37,101 nt of DNA, from contig CAMYLJ010000056.1 in the NCBI GenBank assembly GCA_947259215.1, positions 1-37,101 of the forward strand, given 5' to 3'. This document shows, one piece after another, positions 1-10,572 of the stretch. Each line of letters begins with the position of its first letter. Positions within the stretch are counted from its first letter, which is position 1. The DNA is from an uncultured delta proteobacterium (GTDB taxonomy: Bacteria; Myxococcota_A; UBA9160; JAFDET01). The translations under genes were made by a program, and so were the position numbers. Under the pieces are notes generated by a model. It searched no databases. It was not told the origin of the DNA and saw nothing but the letters and a program-made list of their open reading frames with translations.

Positions 1-1
1 C

Positions 2-385
2 GCCGACGGGGCCCACCTGGGCTTCGACGCGCCCGAGGCCGCCGATGCCCGCCAGCTGCTCGGTCCGGACGCCCTGCTGGGGGTCTCGTGCCACGAGCCG
101 GACGAGGTGTTCCGGGCTGCGGCCGCCGGGGCGGACTACGCCCACCTGGCGCCCATCTTCGATCCGCTCTCGAAGCCCCGGGAGCGCCCCGCCCTGGGCC
201 TCGAGGCCCTGCGCCGGGCCGCCGGGGCCGGGATCCCGGTGCTGGCCCAGGGCGGGATCGATGCCCGCTCGGCGGCTCGCGCGCGGGACGCCGGGGCGGC
301 CGGCGTGGCGGTGACCGGCGCGATCCTGGGGGCCGAGGACCCGGCCGCCGCCGCCGCCGCCCTGCGCGGAGCCCTCGGGAGCTAG
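2..385 (+). CDS. thiE: Thiamine phosphate synthase, C-terminal part (5' end outside window)
   Basis: The frame is open from the window edge and ends in TAG at 383-385. It reads ADGAHLGFD, then GVSCHEPDE, then GADYAHLAPIFDPLSKP, and ends with VLAQGGIDA and AGVAVTGAI. These match the second half of the ThiE/TenI TIM barrel: the phosphate- and pyrophosphate-binding GxxxSxH and GPxFxTxSK-like segments and the C-terminal GGI phosphate clamp. ThiE joins the thiazole phosphate and the HMP-pyrophosphate to give thiamine phosphate in the cytoplasm. About 127 residues are visible of a usual 200 or so. TenI paralogues share this fold and cannot be excluded without the N-terminus. The next gene begins about 40 bases downstream on the same strand. 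Confidence 0.85.
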   Translation, partial: ADGAHLGFDAPEAADARQLLGPDALLGVSCHEPDEVFRAAAAGADYAHLAPIFDPLSKPRERPALGLEALRRAAGAGIPVLAQGGIDARSAARARDAGAAGVAVTGAILGAEDPAAAAAALRGALGS

Positions 386-425
386 ACTCAGCCAGGGCCG
401 GCGGAGTGCCGACACGGAGGCGATG

Positions 426-1817
426 ATGGCCCGCCGCACGATGCTGCTCTTCACGCTCGCGGCGCTGCTCGCGCCGGTGTCGGCCCACGCCGCGGCGCCG
501 GAGGCGGCCGCCACGCCCGACGCGTCCACCTATGCGGCCCTCCAGGCGCGCATCATCGAGGTCTCCCGCCGGGTCACGCCGTCCGTGGTCCACATCGAAG
601 CCATCGTGCGCCACAACGATCGCCGCCGGCAGGTGACGGGCTCGGGGCTGATCGTGCGGCCGGACGGCCTGATCCTGACCAACGAGCACGTGGTGGAGAA
701 GGCCGAGAAGGTGACGGTCGTGGTTCCCGGCCAGAAGCGGCGGCATCCGGCGCGGGTCCTCGGCATCGACAAGCAGACCGACATCGGCGTGCTCCGCATC
801 GAGACGGGGGCCCCGCTACCGGCGGCGGAGATCGGCGAGTCCCGCGAGCTCGAGGTGGGCCAGTGGGTGCTCGCCGTGGGCAACCCCTACGGGCTCGAGG
901 GCACGGTCTCCTTCGGGATCGTCTCCGCCATGGGCCGCAATCTCCAGGTGCCCCACCTGTTGAACGACTTCATCCAGACCGATGCCATGATCGACCGCGG
1001 CTCCTCCGGCGGCCCTCTGGTGGACCTCGACGGCCGCGTCGTCGGCATCAACTCCCGCGGACAGGGCCGCGGGATCGGCTTCACGATCCCGATCGACACG
1101 GCCCTCGACGTGCTGGCGCAGATCGAGCAGGGCCGGGTCGAGCGCGGCTACCTCGGCGTCACGGTCCAGCCGCTGGACCGCGAGCTGGCCGCCTACCTGG
1201 GGCTCGACCAGGCAACCGGGGTCGTGGTGAACGGGGTGGCGGAGAACTCGCCCGCAGCGCGCGCCGGGATCGAGCCCGGGGACGTCCTCACCGAGGTGGC
1301 TGCGATCCCGCTGGAGGCCGAGAAGGAAGAGGACCTGCGCGCCTTCCAGCGCCAGATCGCGGCCCTGGAGCCGGGCACGTCGGTGGACCTGCGCCTGCTG
1401 CGGGACGGCCGCGAGCGCAAGCAGGTCGCGAAGATCGGCGTGCAGCCGAAGGTCGTGCCCGACGAGGCGGAGAGCGAGGCGGGCTTCCACGTGCAGGAGA
1501 TCACGGATCACCTGTTCCGGGTGGAGCGGCTCGCCACGCGCCAGGGCGCCTACGTCTCCTTCGTCGAACGGGGATCACCGGCAGCCGAGGCTGGCCTGCG
1601 CCGGGGCGACGTCGTGGAGCGGATCGAGGCCGAGGGCGTGGGCGACCTCGACGACTTCCGCAGCGCCATCCGCGGCGCCCAGATCCGCTCGCGCTTCCTG
1701 ATCACCGTCCGCCGCGGCGACGACCGCCGGCTCGTGCTGGTGAAACGGCGCGCGGGCGAGCAGGAGCCCCCGGACGAGGACCCGGCCACGGCCGCCTCAC
1801 ACGAGAGCGACGACTAG
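426..1817 (+). CDS. HtrA/Deg-type periplasmic serine protease with two PDZ domains (first of three)
   Basis: Trypsin-like HtrA protease of about 463 residues that should degrade or refold damaged envelope proteins. An N-terminal signal peptide (RRTMLLFTLAALLAPVSAHA) is followed by the protease domain: His in LTNEHVV (about residue 88), Asp in KQTDIGVLRI (about 119), Ser in DRGSSGGPLVD (about 194). Two PDZ domains follow, at about 235-340 and 365-440. The active-site motif is GSSGGPL rather than the usual GNSGGPL, and the preceding residues are IDR, not INP. Two ATGs are adjacent at 423 and 426. GGAGG at 416-420 lies 2 bases from the first and 5 from the second, so 426 is preferred. The gene converges on galK across two hairpins. 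It is clearly a distinct paralogue from the two HtrA genes downstream. Confidence 0.92.
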   Translation: MARRTMLLFTLAALLAPVSAHAAAPEAAATPDASTYAALQARIIEVSRRVTPSVVHIEAIVRHNDRRRQVTGSGLIVRPDGLILTNEHVVEKAEKVTVVVPGQKRRHPARVLGIDKQTDIGVLRIETGAPLPAAEIGESRELEVGQWVLAVGNPYGLEGTVSFGIVSAMGRNLQVPHLLNDFIQTDAMIDRGSSGGPLVDLDGRVVGINSRGQGRGIGFTIPIDTALDVLAQIEQGRVERGYLGVTVQPLDRELAAYLGLDQATGVVVNGVAENSPAARAGIEPGDVLTEVAAIPLEAEKEEDLRAFQRQIAALEPGTSVDLRLLRDGRERKQVAKIGVQPKVVPDEAESEAGFHVQEITDHLFRVERLATRQGAYVSFVERGSPAAEAGLRRGDVVERIEAEGVGDLDDFRSAIRGAQIRSRFLITVRRGDDRRLVLVKRRAGEQEPPDEDPATAASHESDD

Positions 1818-1820
1818 CAG

Positions 1821-1849
1821 GCCGACCCAAGACGAAGTCTTGGGTCGGC
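1821..1849. terminator. Perfect 13-bp hairpin between convergent htrA and galK
   Basis: A 13-base arm GCCGACCCAAGAC, a 3-base loop GAA and an exact inverted copy lie 3 bases after the htrA stop. There is no T-tract on either strand, so this is a probable bidirectional stem-loop at the 3' ends of two converging genes rather than a textbook intrinsic terminator. Confidence 0.55.
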
Positions 1850-1860
1850 TTGCGCCGCAA

Positions 1861-1881
1861 ACGGAGCCCTTCGGGCTCCGT
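1861..1881. terminator. Second hairpin between htrA and galK
   Basis: ACGGAGCCC, loop TTC, GGGCTCCGT: a perfect 9-bp stem ending 3 bases before the galK stop codon (minus strand TAG at 1885-1887). With the hairpin at 1821-1849 it fills almost the whole 67-base gap. It probably ends or stabilises the galK transcript. No T-tract is present. Confidence 0.5.
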
Positions 1882-1884
1882 CAG

Positions 1885-3057
1885 CTAGGCAGGCGCGGAG
1901 AGCAGGGACGCGCCTTCGCTCGGCGCCGCGCGCAGCACGGGCGGACGCCGCCCGAATCGCTCGGCGAAGCCCGCGGCCAGCGCCTCGGCCGCCGCGTCCG
2001 CACGCTCCGGATCGGCCAGGTGCACGCTGCAGCCCCCGAACCCCGCCCCCGTGAGCCGCGAGCCGTACACGCCGGGCAGCGCGTCGCCGATGGCGCAGAG
2101 CGCGTCGAGCTCGGGCGTGCTGACCTCGAAGTCGTCGCGCAGGCTGCGGTGGCCCTCGCGCAGCCGGGCGCCTGCCGCCGCCAGGTCGTCCTGGGCGAGC
2201 GCCGCGCAGAAGGCCTCGACCCGGGCATTCTCGCTGATGACGTGCCGAGCCCGCCGCAGGGCCACCGGCGCGAGGGCGCGCTCCAGCGCGGGCAGGTCGT
2301 CCAGCCCGAAGTCGCGCAAGGAGCGGGCCTCCGCGGCACCGATCCCGGCGGCGCGCGCCTCGGCCAGCGCGGCCTCGCACTCCGCGCGGCGATTCCCGTA
2401 GCTCCCGGAGGCCAGCTCCCGGCGCACCCCGGAGTCCGCCACCAGCAGAGCCGCCCGGCCCTCGGCCAGCGGCACCCGAGTCACCTGCAAGCTCCGGCAG
2501 TCGATCCGCAGGGCGCAGCCCGCGCGGCCGAGGGCGCTGGCCATCGGGTCCATCACGCCGCAGGGAACCCCGACGAACTCGCTCTCGCCCCGCCAGGCGA
2601 GGACCGCCGCGTCCCGCGGCTCGAGCGGCTCCCCTCGCAGCGCCGCGAGCGCGTGGACGAGCGCCACCCCCAGGGCCGCCGAGCTGGAGAGGCCCGATCC
2701 GGTGGGCACGTCGCTCGCCACCAGCAGGTCGGCGCCGGGGACCGATTCCGGGCCCAGGGCGAAAACCGCGCCCTGGACGTAGTCCACCCAGGCGCCGCGA
2801 CGCGCCAGGGCGCCCGTCTCGAACTCCGCCGTCTCGCCGTTGGTGAGGGAATGGATCCGCACGCGCCGGCCTTCGCCCGGCGCCGCCCACACCACGGTGT
2901 CGCGGTCGATGGCGCAAGGGAGCACCAGACCCTCGTTGTAGTCCGTGTGCTCTCCGATCAGGTTGACCCGCCCCGGTGCCCGGGCGCCCACGCGGGGCGG
3001 CCGCCGGAACCGCTCCGTGAACGCGTGGGCCGCCTTCACCCGCTCCTCATGCCGCAC
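1885..3057 (-). CDS. galK: Galactokinase
   Basis: GHMP-family sugar kinase of 390 residues, the normal length, which phosphorylates galactose at C1 using ATP in the Leloir pathway. Seen in the sequence: the galactose-binding signature GRVNLIGEHTDYNEG near the N-terminus, the ATP-binding glycine/serine loop PTGSGLSSSAALGVA at about residues 120-135, and the C-terminal GAGFGGC motif near 330. The GTG start at 3057 has GGAGGT 9 bases upstream; a second GTG at 3039, preceded by GAGGAG, is also possible. The reading frame extends further upstream, but that part overlaps the divergent htrA promoter region and has no family similarity. No other galactose genes are in the window, and the gene sits inverted inside a protease block. 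Confidence 0.93.
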   Translation of the reverse strand: MRHEERVKAAHAFTERFRRPPRVGARAPGRVNLIGEHTDYNEGLVLPCAIDRDTVVWAAPGEGRRVRIHSLTNGETAEFETGALARRGAWVDYVQGAVFALGPESVPGADLLVASDVPTGSGLSSSAALGVALVHALAALRGEPLEPRDAAVLAWRGESEFVGVPCGVMDPMASALGRAGCALRIDCRSLQVTRVPLAEGRAALLVADSGVRRELASGSYGNRRAECEAALAEARAAGIGAAEARSLRDFGLDDLPALERALAPVALRRARHVISENARVEAFCAALAQDDLAAAGARLREGHRSLRDDFEVSTPELDALCAIGDALPGVYGSRLTGAGFGGCSVHLADPERADAAAEALAAGFAERFGRRPPVLRAAPSEGASLLSAPA

Positions 3058-3120
3058 GCTCCGCTGACCTCCCGAGGGGGAGCACGGTATCCGGGCGTCC
3101 TGCCGCCCGGCAAGCCCGGA

Positions 3121-3149
3121 TTGCCCCTCACACCCCCCACCCCTACTTT
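3121..3149 (+). promoter_or_regulatory. Possible sigma70-type promoter for the second htrA
   Basis: TTGCCC at 3121-3126 and TACTTT at 3144-3149 are separated by 17 bases, in the gap between divergent galK and htrA. It lies 50-80 bases before the GTG start at 3202. The match to consensus is modest (4 of 6 and 3-4 of 6), so this is a suggestion only. Confidence 0.3.
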
Positions 3150-3201
3150 CGATCGTTCCCGGTGAATCCCGGGACCCGTTCCAGCGTCTAGAGGAAGCAA
3201 C

Positions 3202-4551
3202 GTGAGAGGGACGCTCCAGATCCTGGCAGTGGTGTGTGTCGTGGCGGCCAGCTGGCCCGCAGCCGCCGAGGAGCCCTTCCTGCGGCGAACCGCGGCGGTG
3301 CGCGCGGTGGAGAAGGTGGGACCCGCGGTGGTCAACATCACGACCGAGCAGATCGTCTCGACCCCGAATCCGTTCGGCTCGCTGCTGGGCAACGATCCGT
3401 TCTTCGAGCGCTTCTTCCGCGACTTCTCCGAGCGCGGCGGCCCCCGTACCGAGAACCGGCGCGGCCTGGGCTCGGGCGTGCTGATCGACGCCGATCGCCA
3501 CGTGCTGACCAACGAGCACGTGGTGGCTCGCGCGAGCCGCATCCTGGTGACCCTGGCGGACGGCCGGGAGTTCGAGGCGAGCCTGCTCGGCGCCGACCCC
3601 AACCACGACCTGGCGGTGCTACGGGTCGAGACCGAAGCGCAGCTGCCCTGGGTGGCGCCGGGACGCTCGGGCGACCTCCAGGTGGGCGAGCCGGTGATCG
3701 CGATCGGCAACCCGTTCGGGCTCTCGAACACGGTCACCACCGGCGTGATCTCGGCCCTCGACCGCTCGCTCCGCAGCGGCGGCCACGCCTACCACGGCTT
3801 CCTCCAGACCGACGCCTCCATCAACCCGGGCAACTCCGGCGGCCCGCTGCTGAACGCCCACGGCGAGCTCGTCGGGATCAACACGGCCATCTACCGCGGG
3901 GCCGACGGCATCGGCTTCGCGATCCCCATCGACGCCGCGCGCCGCGTGGTGGGCGAGCTGATCGAGCACGGCGAGGTGCTGCCCGTGTGGCTGGGGCTCC
4001 AGTTCCAGGACCTGGAGCCGGAGCTGCGCGACGCCCTCGGCCTGCCAGAGCGCACGAGCGGTGCGCTCATCGCCGACGTCCGTGCCGGTGGGCCCGCCGC
4101 CGTCGGCGGCGTCCAGCGCGGCGACGTAGTCACCCACGTGGACGGACGTCCGGTCCAGAATGCGCGCGCCTTCTACGAGATCCTCGCCCTCACCACCGAG
4201 GGCCAGCGGCTCCGGCTCACGATCGTGCGCGACGGGGCCGAGACCCCCGCGCGGGTGACGGCCCGCGCGATCCCCGCCGACCTGGTGGACGAACTGACGC
4301 AGAGCCTGCTGGGGCTGACGCTCGGGTCCCATCCCCAGGGCGGCTTCGCGATCGCGTCGGTCGCCGGCGGGGGCAGTGCCGAGCGCATCGGGCTGCAGAC
4401 CGGTGACCGGGTGCTGCGCATCAACGGCCAGCCCCTGAGCGACCCGGAAGCCCTGCGCCGCTCGGTGCTGGACTTGCGCGGCCGCTCTCGGGCGATCCTC
4501 GTGGTTGCCCGCGGGTTCGGCCGATACCATGTGACGATTCCCCTGGCGTGA
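3202..4551 (+). CDS. HtrA/Deg-type periplasmic serine protease with two PDZ domains (second of three)
   Basis: A 449-residue HtrA-family protease. A signal peptide (LQILAVVCVVAASWPAAA) targets it to the periplasm. The catalytic residues are visible as His106 (LTNEHVV), Asp136 (NHDLAVLRV) and Ser212 ([12 protein letters not shown]). PDZ domains follow at about 255-345 and 360-445. Its length and organisation resemble DegP/DegQ. The long Phe/Gly-rich loop after the first strand (NDPFFERFFRDFSERGG) corresponds to the LA loop of DegP. The start is GTG with a GAGG element about 8 bases upstream. It is followed after 16 bases by a third HtrA gene, so the two are probably co-transcribed. The substrate is unknown. 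Confidence 0.94.
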   Translation: MRGTLQILAVVCVVAASWPAAAEEPFLRRTAAVRAVEKVGPAVVNITTEQIVSTPNPFGSLLGNDPFFERFFRDFSERGGPRTENRRGLGSGVLIDADRHVLTNEHVVARASRILVTLADGREFEASLLGADPNHDLAVLRVETEAQLPWVAPGRSGDLQVGEPVIAIGNPFGLSNTVTTGVISALDRSLRSGGHAYHGFLQTDASINPGNSGGPLLNAHGELVGINTAIYRGADGIGFAIPIDAARRVVGELIEHGEVLPVWLGLQFQDLEPELRDALGLPERTSGALIADVRAGGPAAVGGVQRGDVVTHVDGRPVQNARAFYEILALTTEGQRLRLTIVRDGAETPARVTARAIPADLVDELTQSLLGLTLGSHPQGGFAIASVAGGGSAERIGLQTGDRVLRINGQPLSDPEALRRSVLDLRGRSRAILVVARGFGRYHVTIPLA

Positions 4552-4567
4552 GAAATCGGAGACGAAC

Positions 4568-6127
4568 ATGACCTTCGGCAAGTGGATCCTCTTCATCGCG
4601 GCCGCCTTCATCCTGGCCGTGTGGTCGGGCGCGCTCGACGTGCGCGTCGACTGGCGCGCCCCGGCGGCGGACGCGATCGACCTCTTCGGGAGCGACGACG
4701 AGGAGAAGGGGGAGGAGGAGCAGAAGACGGCGTCGCAGGACGACGCCGCAGCCGGCGAGCCCTTCTGGTCCGAGAAGGGCGGCGGGCCTGATATCAGCCT
4801 GCCGGGCATGCCCCGGAGCTTTGCGGACCTGGCCGAGCGCGCCTCGCCGGCCGTGGTCAACATCCGCACCTCGAAGACGGTGAAGCGCGGCAAGGCCCAG
4901 CTTCCGCGCGGCTTCGAGGAGTTCTTCGGCAACCCCTTCGAGGAGTTCTTCAACCTGCCCGAGCAGTTCAAGGTGCCGAGCCTCGGCAGCGGCTTCGTGA
5001 TCTCCGAGGAGGGCTACATCGTCACCAACAACCACGTGGTCGAGGACGTGGACAAGATCACCGTGGCCTTCCATGACGACGTGGAGCTGGAAGGCGAGAT
5101 CGTGGGGCGGGACCCCAAGACCGACATCGCGCTGATCCGCGTCGAGACCGACAAGAAGCTCACCGCGCTACCCCTGGGCGACTCCAAGGGCGTGCGGCCG
5201 GGCGACTGGGTCGTGGCCATCGGAAATCCCTTCGGCCTGGAGCACACCGTGACGGCGGGCATCGTGAGCGCCAAGCACCGCATCATCGGCCAGGGCAGCT
5301 ACGACGACTTCATCCAGACGGACGCGGCCATCAACCCCGGCAACTCGGGCGGCCCGCTCATCAATCTGAAGGGCGAGGTGATCGGGATCAACACCGCGAT
5401 CAACCCCCGTGCCAACACGATCGGCTTCGCGGTGCCGATCAACATGGCCAAGAACATCCTGCCGCAGCTGCGGGCGACGGGATCCGTCACCCGCGGCTGG
5501 CTGGGCGTCGTGATCCAGCGCATCACGCCGGAGCTGGCGGAGCAGTTCGAGCTTCCGGACAAGGAGGGCGCCCTGGTCTCCAAGGTGGAGCCGGACGGCC
5601 CCGCCGACCAGGCGGGCCTGCGCCGGGGCGACGTGATCGTGGAGTTCAACGGCCAGCCCATCGACGAGATGGAGAAGCTGCCGCGGGTGGTGGCGGCCAC
5701 CGGCGTGGGCGTCTCGGTGAAGGTCGTGGTGCTGCGCGAGGGCGACCGCAAGACCCTCGACGTCACCGTGGGCCGCTTCCCGGAAGAGGCGCAGGTCGCG
5801 TCCACGCCGGGGCCGGCGCAGGAGAGCGTCGAGGCCTGGGGGCTGCGGGTGCAGGACCTGACCCCGGAGCTGGCCGAGCAGCTGGAGATCGAGGGCGCCG
5901 AGGGCATCGTCGTGACCCAGGTGGCGCGCGGCGGCGCGGCCGGTGAGGCCGGCCTGCGCCGGGGCGACGTGATCCTGGAGGTGGACAAGCAGTCGGTCGC
6001 CAACGTGGGCGAGTTCGAGAAGGCCCTGGCCGGCTCGGGCTCGGGCACCCTGCTGCTGGTCCGGCGGGGCGACAACACCCTCTTCATGGCCATGCAGCGG
6101 CCGGAGGAAGAGGAGGGGGACGAGTAG
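4568..6127 (+). CDS. Membrane-anchored HtrA/Deg serine protease with two PDZ domains (third of three)
   Basis: A 519-residue HtrA-family protease. The N-terminus carries one hydrophobic segment ([18 protein letters not shown]), best read as an uncleaved signal anchor, then an acidic low-complexity linker ([10 protein letters not shown], about residues 43-52). The protease domain has His156 (VTNNHVV), Asp186 ([10 protein letters not shown]) and Ser260 ([10 protein letters not shown]). PDZ1 spans about 310-400 and PDZ2 about 415-510. The GNPFGLE and [15 protein letters not shown] stretches are typical of DegP/DegQ/Do. GGAG lies 7 bases before the ATG. It follows the previous htrA closely and precedes clpB, consistent with an envelope-stress and protein-quality-control unit. 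Confidence 0.95.
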   Translation: MTFGKWILFIAAAFILAVWSGALDVRVDWRAPAADAIDLFGSDDEEKGEEEQKTASQDDAAAGEPFWSEKGGGPDISLPGMPRSFADLAERASPAVVNIRTSKTVKRGKAQLPRGFEEFFGNPFEEFFNLPEQFKVPSLGSGFVISEEGYIVTNNHVVEDVDKITVAFHDDVELEGEIVGRDPKTDIALIRVETDKKLTALPLGDSKGVRPGDWVVAIGNPFGLEHTVTAGIVSAKHRIIGQGSYDDFIQTDAAINPGNSGGPLINLKGEVIGINTAINPRANTIGFAVPINMAKNILPQLRATGSVTRGWLGVVIQRITPELAEQFELPDKEGALVSKVEPDGPADQAGLRRGDVIVEFNGQPIDEMEKLPRVVAATGVGVSVKVVVLREGDRKTLDVTVGRFPEEAQVASTPGPAQESVEAWGLRVQDLTPELAEQLEIEGAEGIVVTQVARGGAAGEAGLRRGDVILEVDKQSVANVGEFEKALAGSGSGTLLLVRRGDNTLFMAMQRPEEEEGDE

Positions 6128-6130
6128 CCC

Positions 6131-6154
6131 CCGGGGCCCCTGCGGGGGCCCCGG
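6131..6154 (+). terminator. GC-rich hairpin after the third htrA
   Basis: A 10-bp arm CCGGGGCCCC, loop TGCG, then the inverted copy, starting 3 bases after the htrA stop. The following bases (TTCG) include only two Ts. It may act as a weak or factor-assisted terminator, or may tune read-through into clpB. Confidence 0.45.
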
Positions 6155-6201
6155 TTCGTACCCCGGTTGCCAGCCCGGAATCGGTGCACAGTTTCCCCGC
6201 C

Positions 6202-8796
<2,595 letters not shown>

Positions 8797-9099
8797 CGCC
8801 GGGCGCCTCCCCGCCGGGCGGCCGGCCGCGAGCCATCTTGGGCGCCGGCTGCGGTCTCCTCACGGGCCGGAAGGCAGCGCCCGAAGCTCTCGTCCTCCCA
8901 CCGGACTCGGGCCCTCGGAGCGGCAGCCCCGTCACCCCCACCCCCGATCCGGGCCACCCACCATGCGTCGGAGGCGCGCAGGTCCCCGGAATCCCTGGCG
9001 GAACCGGGGCAAACCCGGAGGGCTTCGGGTAGACTGAAGAGCTTTCTCCGCCGGGAGGTGGCGCCTTGAAGTGCGCGCACCTCACTGGAGTGGTTTGCC
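8797..9099. other. 303-base gap between clpB and the decarboxylase
   Basis: No convincing gene on either strand. An imperfect inverted repeat (CCCCGG about 14 bases from CCGGGG, near 8983-9008) could be a terminator stem. The short in-frame stretches here are GC-driven shadow reading frames. GGAG about 9 bases before the ATG at 9100 is the ribosome site of the next gene. Confidence 0.5.
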
Positions 9100-10557
9100 A
9101 TGGACGGATCCGCGCACAAGCGCCTCCGGAGCGCCTTCGACCCCGCGCGTTTTCGCGACGGCGGGCACGAGCTCGTGGAGCGGCTCGCGGACTACCTCGA
9201 GGACGCTCTGGGCCGACGCATACCGAGCGTGCTGCCCTGGAGCGAGCCGGAGACGCAGCTCGACCGCACTCCCAGCTTCGGCGAGGAGCCGAGCGCCGAG
9301 GTCAAGGAGGTGGCCGACGACCTGCTGCGCCGTGCCTTCCACCTGCACGACCCGCGCACCATGGGCCACCAGGACGGCCTCCCCGTCCCCGCCGCGTCCC
9401 TCGCCGGGCTCCTGATCTCGCTCCTCAACAACGACCCGTCGGTCTACGAGACCGCCCCGGCCGTGGTGCCCATCGAGGTGCGCATCCTGCGCTGGCTGGC
9501 CGACGAGATCGGGCATCCCCAGGACGGCGGCGGCGTCCTCACCAGCGGCGGCTCCCTGGGCAACCTGACGGCGCTGCTCGCCGCGCGCCAGGCCAAGGCC
9601 GGCTTCGACGTCTGGCACCACGGGCAGCGCGAGGGCGACGAGCTGTGCGTGCTGGTCTCGCAGCAGGCGCACTACTGCGTCACCCGCGCCGTGCGGATGA
9701 TGGGCTGGGGCGATGGCGGCATCGTGAAGGTGGCCGTGGACCGCGACTACCGGCTCGACCCGACGGACCTTCCCGCCGCTCTCGAGCGCGCCCGCGCTGC
9801 GGGCCGGCGGCCGATCGGGGTGGTGGCCAGCGCGTGCACCACGGCCACCGGCAGCTTCGACCCGCTGCCGGCGATCGCCGACTTCTGCGAGGCCCACGAC
9901 CTCTGGCTGCACGTCGACGGCGCCCACGGCGCCAGCGCCGCCCTGAGCCCGCGCTACCGCAAGCGGGTCGAGGGGATCGGCCGCGCGGACTCGGTGGTCT
10001 GGGACTGCCACAAGCTGATGATGATGCCGGCACTCCTCACGGCGGTGCTCTTCAAGGACCGCCGCGCCTCCTACGAGAACTTCCGCCAGGAGGCGACGTA
10101 CCTGTTCGAGGAGCGCCCGGACGAGGAGTGGTACAACCCCGGCAACCGCACGATCGAGTGCACGCGCCCGGGGATGGCGGTGCTGCTGTACACCGGCCTC
10201 CGCGTTCACGGCGTCGGGCTCTACCGGGACTACGTCACGCGTTGCTTCGACCTCGGCCGGCTGCTGGCCGAGAAGGTGCGGGCCGCCCCGGACTTCGAGC
10301 TGGCGTTGGAGCCCGAGGCCAACATCGTCTGCTTCCGCCACGAGCCGCGCGGCGCGGACGATCTCGACGCGCTTCAGGCGCGTGTGCGACGGGATGTGGT
10401 GGGCGACGGGCTCTACTATCTGACGCAGGCCGAGCTCGACGGTGGACTCTACCTGCGTTGCACGCTCCAGAATCCGTTCACGACGGAGGAGGATCTCGAG
10501 GGCCTCCTGAACGCGATCCGTGAACGCGCCGGCGCCCCGGGCGCGGCTCTCGAGTAG
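9100..10557 (+). CDS. PLP-dependent amino-acid decarboxylase, group II (fold type I)
   Basis: A 485-residue member of the glutamate/aromatic-L-amino-acid/tyrosine decarboxylase family. The cofactor site is visible: the Schiff-base lysine Lys305 in WDCHKLMM, the PLP-contacting HVDGAHGAS segment upstream, and the glycine-rich TSGGSLGNLTALLAAR near residue 150. The substrate cannot be read from the sequence. The enzyme would turn an amino acid into an amine. Fifteen bases downstream is an adenylate-forming ligase and then an exosortase gene, all in the same direction, so the product is probably used in cell-surface or exopolysaccharide chemistry rather than catabolism (inference). Exosortase A loci carry a PLP decarboxylase too, but as I recall of the unrelated fold-III (DAP/ornithine) type. 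Confidence 0.88.
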   Translation: MDGSAHKRLRSAFDPARFRDGGHELVERLADYLEDALGRRIPSVLPWSEPETQLDRTPSFGEEPSAEVKEVADDLLRRAFHLHDPRTMGHQDGLPVPAASLAGLLISLLNNDPSVYETAPAVVPIEVRILRWLADEIGHPQDGGGVLTSGGSLGNLTALLAARQAKAGFDVWHHGQREGDELCVLVSQQAHYCVTRAVRMMGWGDGGIVKVAVDRDYRLDPTDLPAALERARAAGRRPIGVVASACTTATGSFDPLPAIADFCEAHDLWLHVDGAHGASAALSPRYRKRVEGIGRADSVVWDCHKLMMMPALLTAVLFKDRRASYENFRQEATYLFEERPDEEWYNPGNRTIECTRPGMAVLLYTGLRVHGVGLYRDYVTRCFDLGRLLAEKVRAAPDFELALEPEANIVCFRHEPRGADDLDALQARVRRDVVGDGLYYLTQAELDGGLYLRCTLQNPFTTEEDLEGLLNAIRERAGAPGAALE

Positions 10558-10572
10558 GCCCCGAACGCGCAG

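Noticed and set aside
6128-6201. CIRCE or sigma32-type heat-shock promoter before clpB
   Set aside because: No TTAGCACTC-type inverted repeat and no CTTGAA/CCCCAT pair is present; only a GC-rich hairpin is seen.
8797-9099. Short reading frames between clpB and the decarboxylase
   Set aside because: They have shadow-like Arg/Pro composition and no ribosome site, and they extend into the flanking genes in the wrong frame.
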